Assembly (NCBI GenBank): GCA_047975295.1
Contig: JBKEDH010000061.1
Location: forward strand, 1-21,791
Length of the DNA: 21,791 nucleotides
Origin: JBKEDH01 sp047975295
GTDB taxonomy: Bacteria; Bacteroidota; Bacteroidia; Flavobacteriales; Flavobacteriaceae
Direction: 5' to 3'
The notes below the pieces were generated by a model that was given only the letters and a program-made list of their open reading frames with translations, made no database searches and was not told where the DNA came from. A program made the position numbers and the translations under genes. Below, in pieces: positions 1 through 6,866 of this stretch. Positions within the stretch are counted from its first letter, which is position 1. Each line of letters begins with the position of its first letter.

Positions 1-2
1 AG

Positions 3-257
3 GTTACCTTTTTTAATAAAGGCGCTATACTTAAAGAGTTGGAAAGCCTGCCAAGAGATACGTATTTGGAACTTAACCTAATTAATACACGTTATTTGGA
101 CAATGATATTATTGAAATTCTAGAAGACTTTCTATATAAGGCCAAGGAACGCAATATTGATATTAACTTGGTTTCCAAACGTGGTATTGTAGAAAATCCG
201 GAAAGTTTTATCAGGTTTTTTAATGAAAGACCAAAATCTAATTTAAGTTTAAGTTAA
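3..257 (+). CDS. SulP family anion transporter, C-terminal STAS part (partial)
   Basis: An open frame runs in from the left edge (frame starting at base 3) and ends at TAA 255-257, so only the last 84 residues of a longer protein are here. The visible part reads like a STAS domain of a SulP transporter: a strand (TYLELNLINTRYLDNDII), a helix (EILEDFLYKAKERNI) and a further strand (DINLVS). STAS domains sit on the cytoplasmic side of SulP carriers and regulate or dimerise the membrane domain. A TTG at 39 could be mistaken for a start, but coding similarity begins before it. The next gene starts 5 nt after the stop, so the two are probably co-transcribed. The SulP call rests on the STAS-like fold pattern and on the carbonic anhydrase and second SulP gene downstream; another STAS protein is possible. 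Confidence 0.65.
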   Translation, partial: VTFFNKGAILKELESLPRDTYLELNLINTRYLDNDIIEILEDFLYKAKERNIDINLVSKRGIVENPESFIRFFNERPKSNLSLS

Positions 258-262
258 GTGTT

Positions 263-1045
263 ATGAAATGTATATTAGTTCTTTCCGATTTAAAAGATGA
301 AGCGAACGCCACCTTAAATGGCGGTGTTGGCTTGGCAAAAATGCTCGGTGCCGAAATTGACTTTTTTTGTGTAAAAAATGCATCCGATGTGGTCGATGGA
401 GACAACCAACTATCGGCCATGCGTACCATTAACCAAAATTATACCAAAACCGACAAAATCATTAAAACCTTGATAAAGTCGGCCACAAAAAATAATGGTA
501 TAAAGATAAATTATGCTTATGCTTTTGGTCATGTAAAGCACGAAATTAAAAACAGGATTAAACAAACCAATCCCGATATTGTGGTTTTGGGCAAACGCAA
601 GTCCAATGTTTTAAATATAAGTCGAAACAACACCACATCATTGGTTTTAAAACAGTTTAATGGACCCATTTTAATTGTTGACGATAGCAATAATGCCTTA
701 ACGCCAACCAAAAATTTGGTTCTGGGTATATTGAACGGATCTGAAAACACCTTTAACTCCAAGCTTGTTTCTGCATTAAAACCCTTTAGCGAAACGACCT
801 TAAAATCGTTTGTGGTTGGCGATGTCCCTTCTAATGGAATACCAAAACAAAACACAGTAGAATATGTTTTCGAAGCCAACGATAATACCATTGGAAACCT
901 TAAAAACTACATTTCCAAAAACCATATTAACCTATTGCTTTTGGATAGAACCGACGAGCAATCGAACAACAAAACCAAACCAAATATAAAAACATTTATA
1001 AACAAGCTTAACGTATCGGTTTTACTAACCTCGCAATTAAGCTAA
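263..1045 (+). CDS. Universal stress protein (UspA family, tandem-domain)
   Basis: A 260-aa cytoplasmic protein without signal peptide or membrane segment. The N-terminal half has the Usp fold order: first strand MKCILVLSDL, helix beginning at a conserved-looking small-residue stretch (LNGGVGLAKMLGAEIDFFCV), then PDIVVLGKR and the closing strand GPILIVDD. The second half (from about residue 150, NLVLGILNGSE) repeats the pattern in degenerate form and ends with LNVSVLLTS. The usual ATP-binding Gx2Gx9G(S/T) motif of nucleotide-binding Usp proteins is not intact after VVLGKRKS, so ATP binding is doubtful. It lies 5 nt after the SulP fragment and 13 nt before the carbonic anhydrase gene, in what looks like one operon. 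Usp domains are commonly found beside or fused to anion carriers, which suggests a regulatory role in transport (inference). Confidence 0.8.
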   Translation: MKCILVLSDLKDEANATLNGGVGLAKMLGAEIDFFCVKNASDVVDGDNQLSAMRTINQNYTKTDKIIKTLIKSATKNNGIKINYAYAFGHVKHEIKNRIKQTNPDIVVLGKRKSNVLNISRNNTTSLVLKQFNGPILIVDDSNNALTPTKNLVLGILNGSENTFNSKLVSALKPFSETTLKSFVVGDVPSNGIPKQNTVEYVFEANDNTIGNLKNYISKNHINLLLLDRTDEQSNNKTKPNIKTFINKLNVSVLLTSQLS

Positions 1046-1058
1046 AAATAAAAAAACG

Positions 1059-1688
1059 ATGAAAGCACACACCAGAGAAACACAAGCAACCATGACACCT
1101 CAAAGGTCATTACAATATTTAAAAGAGGGCAATTTGCGGTTTCAAAACAACCTAAAGGCCAATCGTAATTTGTTAGAGCAGGTTAACGATACCAGCGATG
1201 GCCAATTTCCTTTTGCCACCATTTTAAGCTGTATTGATTCCCGAGTATCGTCGGAATTAGTTTTCGACCAAGGACTGGGCGATATTTTTAGTGTTCGTAT
1301 TGCAGGCAATTTTGTAAACGAAGATATTTTGGGCAGTATGGAATTTGCCTGTAAATTAGCGGGAACCAAACTTATCGTTGTTTTGGGGCATACCAGTTGC
1401 GGTGCTGTAAAAGGCGCTTGCGACAATGCAAAATTGGGCAACTTAACCGCTATGTTATCGAAAATAAAACCGGCCGTTGATGCCGTTTTAGAACCCAAAG
1501 ACAGTAATTTGAGAAATTCCAAAAACTTGGATTTTGTCGATACCGTTGCCAAAAAAAATGTCGATTTAGCCATTGACAATATACGCCAACAAAGCCCGGT
1601 ATTAAAGAAAATGGAAGACAACAACGAAATAGACATTGTCGGCGCCATGTACGATATCAATACCGGTGAAGTAACATTTTTTGAATAA
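1059..1688 (+). CDS. Beta-class carbonic anhydrase
   Basis: A 209-aa zinc enzyme interconverting CO2 and bicarbonate in the cytoplasm. The beta-class motifs are intact: SCIDSR with the first zinc ligand Cys58 and the Asp60/Arg62 dyad, and GHTSCG with His111 and Cys114 as the other two ligands. RIAGNFV and the C-terminal VGAMYDINTGEV strand are also typical, and the length is normal for the family. The start at 1059 leaves 13 nt after the Usp gene; an internal Met12 is a possible alternative start. The operon with SulP and Usp genes and a second SulP gene downstream suggests that the enzyme handles bicarbonate brought in by a SulP carrier, for instance for anaplerotic carboxylation, an idea proposed for marine flavobacteria. 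That physiological role is inference; the enzyme identity is clear. Confidence 0.95.
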   Translation: MKAHTRETQATMTPQRSLQYLKEGNLRFQNNLKANRNLLEQVNDTSDGQFPFATILSCIDSRVSSELVFDQGLGDIFSVRIAGNFVNEDILGSMEFACKLAGTKLIVVLGHTSCGAVKGACDNAKLGNLTAMLSKIKPAVDAVLEPKDSNLRNSKNLDFVDTVAKKNVDLAIDNIRQQSPVLKKMEDNNEIDIVGAMYDINTGEVTFFE

Positions 1689-2073
1689 AATCAAGATAAA
1701 GAAAAATAAAGTTTGGTAGCCTTAATACCATTTCCACCTTAAAATTACTCAAAAAAAAATACAGCTATTTTTTGTTTAGACTAAAAAGAAAACGCAATAA
1801 TAACCTAAGCTACGGTTAAGTTTTATTTTGAAGCATAAACGAGAAAGAGTAAATTTTGACGAGTAATTTTAAGGTAGAAATGGTATAGTATTTTGTTATT
1901 GCTATCTTACTGCTTTATTCCAATAATACAATGTTTTCTGTTCTTTATAGGTCGATAATGAGAAAGATGTCTTTTATCAATTTTTAACAGAATTTAACCT
2001 TTACTTTTTACAAATCGTTTTCATTTTGTCGTAATATACATTAAATTTAACGTTTCTAAATCAACATCCTTAC
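1689..2073. other. 385-bp intergenic region between carbonic anhydrase and SulP genes
   Basis: No convincing ORF on either strand. About 160 bp are taken up by an inverted-repeat element listed separately (1726-1885). The remaining ~190 bp before the SulP start are AT-rich and presumably hold its promoter. I could not find a clean TTTG-N19-TAnnTTTG match there; the nearest is TAAATTTA at 2042-2049. Confidence 0.6.
1726..1885. mobile_element. 160-bp MITE-like element with 25-bp terminal inverted repeats
   Basis: The left arm 1726-1750 begins TACCATTTCCACC and the right arm 1861-1885 ends in GGTAGAAATGGTA. The arms are reverse complements over 25 bp with a single mismatch, separated by 110 bp without an ORF. 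Both ends are TA, as expected for an insertion into a TA dinucleotide (the habit of IS630/Tc1-mariner elements), although TA is also inherent in the repeat. The spacer has a small internal inverted repeat (AACC...GGTT around 1803-1817). Alternative: a long-armed regulatory or terminator structure between the carbonic anhydrase and SulP genes. No transposase is present. Confidence 0.45.
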
Positions 2074-3936
2074 ATGAAGCATTTATTTTCGAATATAAAA
2101 GGTGATACTTTTGGCGGTATTACCGCAGGAATTGTAGCATTGCCTTTGGCGTTAGCCTTTGGTGTATCGTCCGGATTAGGGCCCAGTGCAGGACTTTATG
2201 GCGCTATATTTTTAAGTTTTTTTGCAGCCCTTTTTGGTGGTACCAATACCCAAATTTCGGGACCTACTGCTCCAATGACAGCCGTAAGTATGGTGGTTAT
2301 ATCGGGTATTATTGCAATAAACGATGGTGATGTTAGCAAAGCGTTGCCGGCCATATTAACCGTATTTTTGCTCGCCGGACTCATGCAAGTAGCCCTTGGT
2401 GTATTGGGCTTGGGGAAATACATAAAGTACATTCCGTATCCTGTGGTATCGGGATTTATGACTGCCATTGGAGTTATTATCCTTATTACCCAAATTTTAC
2501 CATCCATTGGTTATTATCCAAAAGAGGATCTCGAATTTGTTAATCAATTTAAGCCACAGGCCGAAGAGTTGATTTTAGAAAATATACTAAAGGAAGAAGC
2601 CGGTGAAGGCATTTTGGTTCTGGAAAATTTTAAAGAAACCATAAGCCGGGCAGAACACATCACCGAAAACGATATTTTAAAGGAATCCAAATCCCTTGCA
2701 AAAAATGAAGCTTCTGGCGTAATAGGTACGCTAAAAGTATTGCCAAGAGCGCTTAATAACATCAATTGGTTGGAGTTGGTTTTGGCCTTATCGACCATAT
2801 TCATCATTTACGGTTTTAAATACATTACAAAAAAAATACCAAGTACTTTAGTGGCATTAATCGTAGTTTCGGGAGTTGCCATTGCCTTAGATTTGAATTA
2901 TCGCCCTATTGAAGAAATACCAACCGGTATTCCTATGCCCAATCTTGGCATATTTACCGATTTTGATGCCAGTACCATTGCTCCTTATATTTTTACGGCA
3001 CTTACATTGGCTCTTTTGGGTGCCATCGACTCGCTTTTAACTAGTGTTGTTGCCGATAATATGACCAAAACCAAACACAAACCCAATAAAGAACTAATTG
3101 GACAGGGTGTAGGTAATGGTATTGCTGCTATTTTTGGAGGACTTCCCGGTGCCGGTGCCACTATAAGGACTGTGGTTAATATCAATTCGGGAGGAAAAAC
3201 AAAACTTTCGGGAATGGTAGCCGGTGTTATGCTTTTGGTTATTTTATTGGGGCTTGGCCCCGTTGCCTCACAAATTCCGGCAGCAGTATTGGCGGGTATC
3301 TTAATAACCGTTGGTATTGGTGTTATGGACTACAAAGGCCTTAGAGCCATACCCAGTTTACCAAAAGACATTAAAATAGGGCCTTTTAAATTAAGTTCGG
3401 AAGTTTTAGTTATGATTGTGGTATTGTTGCTGTCTACCTTTTGGAATTTGGTTTATGCCGTGGGAATAGGTTTGGTAATCGCCTCATTAATGTTTATGAA
3501 AAAAATAGGTGATTTAACTGCCGAACGCTCCGATGTAAAAACCCTGAAGGAAGAGGTGTGGAAGGACGAAATAAATTTCCCCGAAAATCTAAAGGAAGAA
3601 GTTTTTATTAAACACTTAAAAGGACCTTTGTTTTTTGGCACGACCAGTGAATTTCAAAGTCTGGCCATCCAAATACCCGATACGGCATCGACCGTGGTTA
3701 TCCGCTTGGGGCGTGTGCCTTATATGGATCAATCGGGACTGTATGCCATGGAAGATGTATTGCAGGAACTCAATAAAAATAAAGTTACCGTACTGTTTGT
3801 AGGCGTAATGAAACAGCCCAGATACATGATGGAACGTATTGATATTATCCCGGATTTAATCCCTAAGGAACATATCTTTAAAACATTCAACGCATGTATG
3901 AGCTGGATTAAGGAAAATGTTGAAGATGAAGTATAA
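2074..3936 (+). CDS. SulP family inorganic anion transporter with STAS domain
   Basis: A 620-aa inner-membrane carrier of the SLC26/SulP family. Residues 10-145 show the typical start (DTFGGITAGIVALPLALAFG, then NTQISGPTAPMT, the conserved core helices). More membrane segments follow from about 232 to 475, including the LGAIDSLLTSVVADNMT stretch and GLPGAGATIRTVVNINSGG. A cytoplasmic STAS domain covers about 507-612, with the DQSG loop at 551-554. An unusual hydrophilic, acidic insertion of roughly 75 residues lies at about 148-225 between membrane segments. Family members carry sulfate, bicarbonate or other anions; the substrate cannot be read from sequence. The nearby carbonic anhydrase and another SulP favour bicarbonate (inference). 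The stop lies only 5 nt from that of the convergent fbp gene, leaving no room for a terminator. Confidence 0.93.
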   Translation: MKHLFSNIKGDTFGGITAGIVALPLALAFGVSSGLGPSAGLYGAIFLSFFAALFGGTNTQISGPTAPMTAVSMVVISGIIAINDGDVSKALPAILTVFLLAGLMQVALGVLGLGKYIKYIPYPVVSGFMTAIGVIILITQILPSIGYYPKEDLEFVNQFKPQAEELILENILKEEAGEGILVLENFKETISRAEHITENDILKESKSLAKNEASGVIGTLKVLPRALNNINWLELVLALSTIFIIYGFKYITKKIPSTLVALIVVSGVAIALDLNYRPIEEIPTGIPMPNLGIFTDFDASTIAPYIFTALTLALLGAIDSLLTSVVADNMTKTKHKPNKELIGQGVGNGIAAIFGGLPGAGATIRTVVNINSGGKTKLSGMVAGVMLLVILLGLGPVASQIPAAVLAGILITVGIGVMDYKGLRAIPSLPKDIKIGPFKLSSEVLVMIVVLLLSTFWNLVYAVGIGLVIASLMFMKKIGDLTAERSDVKTLKEEVWKDEINFPENLKEEVFIKHLKGPLFFGTTSEFQSLAIQIPDTASTVVIRLGRVPYMDQSGLYAMEDVLQELNKNKVTVLFVGVMKQPRYMMERIDIIPDLIPKEHIFKTFNACMSWIKENVEDEV

Positions 3937-3941
3937 ATATA

Positions 3942-4952
3942 CTACTTAGCGGCATTCTGCATAAATGCCTCGCATGTTTCAACCATATTTTTGCTACCAC
4001 ATACAAAGGGCACACGCTGGTGGAGTTCGGTAGGTAAGATATCGAGAATCCTGTTAAAGCCATCGCTGGCTTTGCCTTTAGCTTGTTCTGCCAATAAGGC
4101 TATGGGATTACATTCGTAAAGCAAACGCAATTTTCCATTTGGGTTTTTAGAACTTTTTGGATACATATAAATGCCGCCCTTTATCATATTCCTATGAAAA
4201 TCGGATACCAAAGAGCCTATGTAACGCGACGTATAGGGGCGGTCGCCCTCTTCTTCTTGGCAATATTTAATATAATTTTTTATACCCTGCGGAAAATGAA
4301 TATAATTTCCCTCGTTAACCGAATAAATGGTACCATTTTCGGGAAATTCCATATCGGGGTGCGACAAATAAAATGAGCCAATGGCAGGGTTTAAAGTAAA
4401 GCCGTTTACGCCATCGCCAGTAGTGTAAACCAACATAGTCGATGTACCATAAATAACATATCCGGCAGCTACCTGTTTATGTCCCTTTTGCAAAAAGTCT
4501 TCTAATTGTACGGGTGTCCCTATTGGTGTTACACGGCGGTAAATTGAAAAAATAGTACCCACCGAAACATTTACATCAATATTAGACGAACCGTCCAACG
4601 GGTCTATAAGCACCACATATTTATTTTGGTGGTTTTCGTCCTGACTGTTTATCGTAATAAAATCGTCTTCTTCTTCGCTGGCAATACCGCAAACAATATT
4701 ACGTTTGGTAAGGGTCTGTATAAATTTTTCGTTGGCGTAAATATCTAATTTCTGTTGGTCTTCTCCTTGAACGTTAATATCGCCAACAGCACCTATAATA
4801 TCTACCAATCCGGCCTTATTCACTTCGTGGTTGACCACTTTTGCCGCTAACCGGATGGAGTTGAGCAAACTCGACAATTCGCCCGATGAATACTTAAAAG
4901 ATGATTGATGCTCAATAATAAATTCGCCTAAAGTTTGCTTTTTATGCCCCAT
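3942..4952 (-). CDS. fbp: Class I fructose-1,6-bisphosphatase
   Basis: A 336-aa cytoplasmic enzyme hydrolysing fructose 1,6-bisphosphate to fructose 6-phosphate in gluconeogenesis. The metal-binding signature IDPLDGSSNIDVNVSVGTIF is intact, preceded by the acidic GIASEEEDD. The substrate-binding region has PYTSRYIGSLVSDFHRNMIKG and YPKSSKNPNGKLRLLYEC. I place the start at ATG 4950-4952 (MGHKKQTLGEF), which gives the family's usual length. The frame stays open for 57 more codons upstream to 5123, but that extension would overlap the divergent GNAT gene and lacks homology-like sequence. Tail-to-tail with SulP with a 5-nt gap. It diverges from the GNAT - aspartate kinase operon over 126 bp. Confidence 0.96.
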   Translation of the reverse strand: MGHKKQTLGEFIIEHQSSFKYSSGELSSLLNSIRLAAKVVNHEVNKAGLVDIIGAVGDINVQGEDQQKLDIYANEKFIQTLTKRNIVCGIASEEEDDFITINSQDENHQNKYVVLIDPLDGSSNIDVNVSVGTIFSIYRRVTPIGTPVQLEDFLQKGHKQVAAGYVIYGTSTMLVYTTGDGVNGFTLNPAIGSFYLSHPDMEFPENGTIYSVNEGNYIHFPQGIKNYIKYCQEEEGDRPYTSRYIGSLVSDFHRNMIKGGIYMYPKSSKNPNGKLRLLYECNPIALLAEQAKGKASDGFNRILDILPTELHQRVPFVCGSKNMVETCEAFMQNAAK

Positions 4953-5032
4953 GTTATTCTTTATTTTTATACAAAATAACATCATTTTCAATAAACTACA
5001 ACGTTTTCGTGCAAAGATTAATAATTGCCTAT

Positions 5033-5070
5033 ATTGAGTTATATTTGAAACAAAAAATATAGAACTCAAT
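5033..5070. promoter_or_regulatory. Inverted repeat over a candidate -7 box upstream of the GNAT gene
   Basis: ATTGAGTT (5033-5040) and AACTCAAT (5063-5070) are perfect reverse complements. Pairing continues inward as ATATTT/AAATAT with a 2-nt bulge. A Bacteroidetes-type -7 box, TATATTTG, lies at 5040-5047 within the structure, 31 nt before the GNAT start. No good -33 box is seen at the right spacing. It may be an operator or a 5' UTR hairpin. Confidence 0.35.
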
Positions 5071-5078
5071 TTCATAAC

Positions 5079-5558
5079 ATGACATTTAACATACGAAAAG
5101 CAAAAAAAACCGATATGCCGCAAGTTCTGGTATTAATCAATCAACTTGCTGTTTTTGAAAAAGAACCCGATGCTGTTGAAGTAACTTTAGAAGATTTGGA
5201 AAAAGATGGTTTTGGCGATACTCCTGCTTTTTTCTGTTTTGTTGCCGAAGCCGAAGGCAAAGTTGAAGGTATTGCACTATGCTATTTCCGGTATTCGACA
5301 TGGAAGGGCAAAGCCATTCATTTAGAAGATTTAATAGTGAACGATACCATGCGTGGCCATGGTATTGGCTCTGCTCTTTTAGACGAAGTAGTAAAATACG
5401 GCCATGCGTTAAAGGTTAAACGGATTAATTGGGAGGTTTTAGATTGGAATACACCTGCCATTTCGTTTTACGAAAAAAAAGGAGCCAACATTTTAAACGA
5501 TTGGCGCGTGGTCCATTTAGATGAAAACGGTATAAAAAACTACATATCAAATCTATAA
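5079..5558 (+). CDS. GNAT family N-acetyltransferase (diamine/thialysine acetyltransferase-like)
   Basis: A 159-aa single-domain GNAT enzyme, probably cytoplasmic, transferring an acetyl group from acetyl-CoA to an amine. The acetyl-CoA pyrophosphate-binding motif A is clear: RGHGIGSALL starting at residue 92, after the strand IHLEDLIVND. Motif B follows as INWEVLDWNTPAISFYEKKGA. The start (IRKAKKTDMPQVLVLINQLAVFEK) and the YSTWKGKAIHLEDLIV stretch resemble the spermidine/spermine- and thialysine-acetyltransferase branch, so a small diamine-like substrate is likely, but this is inference. The stop overlaps the aspartate kinase start by one base (TAATG), which indicates translational coupling. 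It diverges from fbp, with the start 126 bp from the fbp start. Confidence 0.85.
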   Translation: MTFNIRKAKKTDMPQVLVLINQLAVFEKEPDAVEVTLEDLEKDGFGDTPAFFCFVAEAEGKVEGIALCYFRYSTWKGKAIHLEDLIVNDTMRGHGIGSALLDEVVKYGHALKVKRINWEVLDWNTPAISFYEKKGANILNDWRVVHLDENGIKNYISNL

Positions 5559-6814
5559 TGCGTATTTTTAAATTTGGTGGTGCCTCGGTTAAAGATGCCC
5601 AAGGCATTAAAAACTTAGCAGATATTTTACAACTAACAGGGTTTGACAAGACTCTAATAGTGACTTCGGCCATGGGTAAAACTACTAATGCCTTAGAACT
5701 TGTAACAAATAATTATTTTAAAAACAAAGCCGAACTGAACAGCGCATTACAAGACGTTATAAAATACCATAACAGTATTATTATAGATTTATTCGATAAC
5801 GATAAGCATCCTGTATATCAAAAAGTAACAATATTGTTCAATGAACTCAAATCTATTTTAAAACACAGCAAATCGCCCGATTATAATTTTGTTTACGATC
5901 AAGTTGTAGGTTTTGGCGAACTGGTTTCAACAACCATAATAAGTGAATATTTAAATTCGGTGAACATAAAAAACACTTGGTTGGATGCCCGAAACCATAT
6001 AAAAACCGATAATTTTTATCGCAGGGCGCAAATTAATTGGCAAGTTTCCCAACAGCAAATCTCACAACAGGTAAACACTACTGTTTTAAATATTACACAA
6101 GGTTTTATAGGTAGCGACCCCAACAATTTTACCACAACCTTGGGTAGGGAAGGCAGCGATTATACCGCCGCCATTTACGCTTATTGCCTAAATGCCAAAA
6201 GTGTAACTATTTGGAAAGACGTTGCCGGCGTTTTAAATGCCGATCCCCGATATTTCGAAAATGCCCAATTGCTCAATAAAATCAGTTACAACGAAGCTAT
6301 CGAACTGGCTTTTTACGGTGCTTCGGTTATTCACCCAAAAACACTTCAGCCTTTACAACGTAAGGAAATTCCATTATACGTAAAATCGTTTTTACATCCA
6401 GAAGAACAAGGTACCCTAATAAGTAAAAATACCATATTAGATCCCGGTATTCCATGTTTTATTGTAAAGAAAAACCAAGTACTTATTTCGCTGTCTTCCT
6501 TAGATTTTTCATATATTGTTGAAGATAATATAAGCGATATATTCCAATTATTGCACTGTTACAAAATGAAGGTTGACCTTATTCAAAACTCTGCCATCAG
6601 CTTTTCCGTATGCATTGATAATATTTACGACAACCTTGCGCCTTTATTACACGATTTAAAAGCAAAATTCAAGGTTTCTCATCACAAAAACGTTTCCCTT
6701 TATACAATTAGACACTATAATCAAAATTCGATAAATCAAATCGAACAGGGTAAAACTATCCTTTTAAAACAATTAACACCCAAAACCGTTCAAATAGTAA
6801 GTAAGCCTGTTTAA
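5558..6814 (+). CDS. Aspartate kinase (monofunctional)
   Basis: A 418-aa enzyme phosphorylating aspartate, the first step toward lysine, threonine and methionine. Amino-acid kinase motifs: KFGGASV (from residue 5), GFGE (118-121), TTLGREGSDYTAA (from 193), then IWKDVAGVLNADPR and YGASVIHPKTLQPL. The last ~125 residues should form the ACT regulatory region but are diverged (strands such as QVLISLSSLDFSYI are visible), so feedback control may differ from standard LysC. The start is fused to the preceding GNAT stop as TAATG. The next gene, an OlsF-like acyltransferase, begins 52 nt downstream. The other genes around it are not amino-acid biosynthesis genes, so this may be a secondary aspartate kinase; I leave the symbol open. 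Confidence 0.92.
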   Translation: MRIFKFGGASVKDAQGIKNLADILQLTGFDKTLIVTSAMGKTTNALELVTNNYFKNKAELNSALQDVIKYHNSIIIDLFDNDKHPVYQKVTILFNELKSILKHSKSPDYNFVYDQVVGFGELVSTTIISEYLNSVNIKNTWLDARNHIKTDNFYRRAQINWQVSQQQISQQVNTTVLNITQGFIGSDPNNFTTTLGREGSDYTAAIYAYCLNAKSVTIWKDVAGVLNADPRYFENAQLLNKISYNEAIELAFYGASVIHPKTLQPLQRKEIPLYVKSFLHPEEQGTLISKNTILDPGIPCFIVKKNQVLISLSSLDFSYIVEDNISDIFQLLHCYKMKVDLIQNSAISFSVCIDNIYDNLAPLLHDLKAKFKVSHHKNVSLYTIRHYNQNSINQIEQGKTILLKQLTPKTVQIVSKPV

Positions 6815-6866
6815 ATAATTAAATACGCATAATGGGCAAATCAACTTATTTTGTACTTTTACAGCC

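Noticed and set aside
4953..5123. N-terminal extension of fructose-bisphosphatase by 57 codons
   Set aside because: It would overlap the divergent GNAT start and promoter, has no family-like sequence, and the ATG at 4952 gives the standard length.
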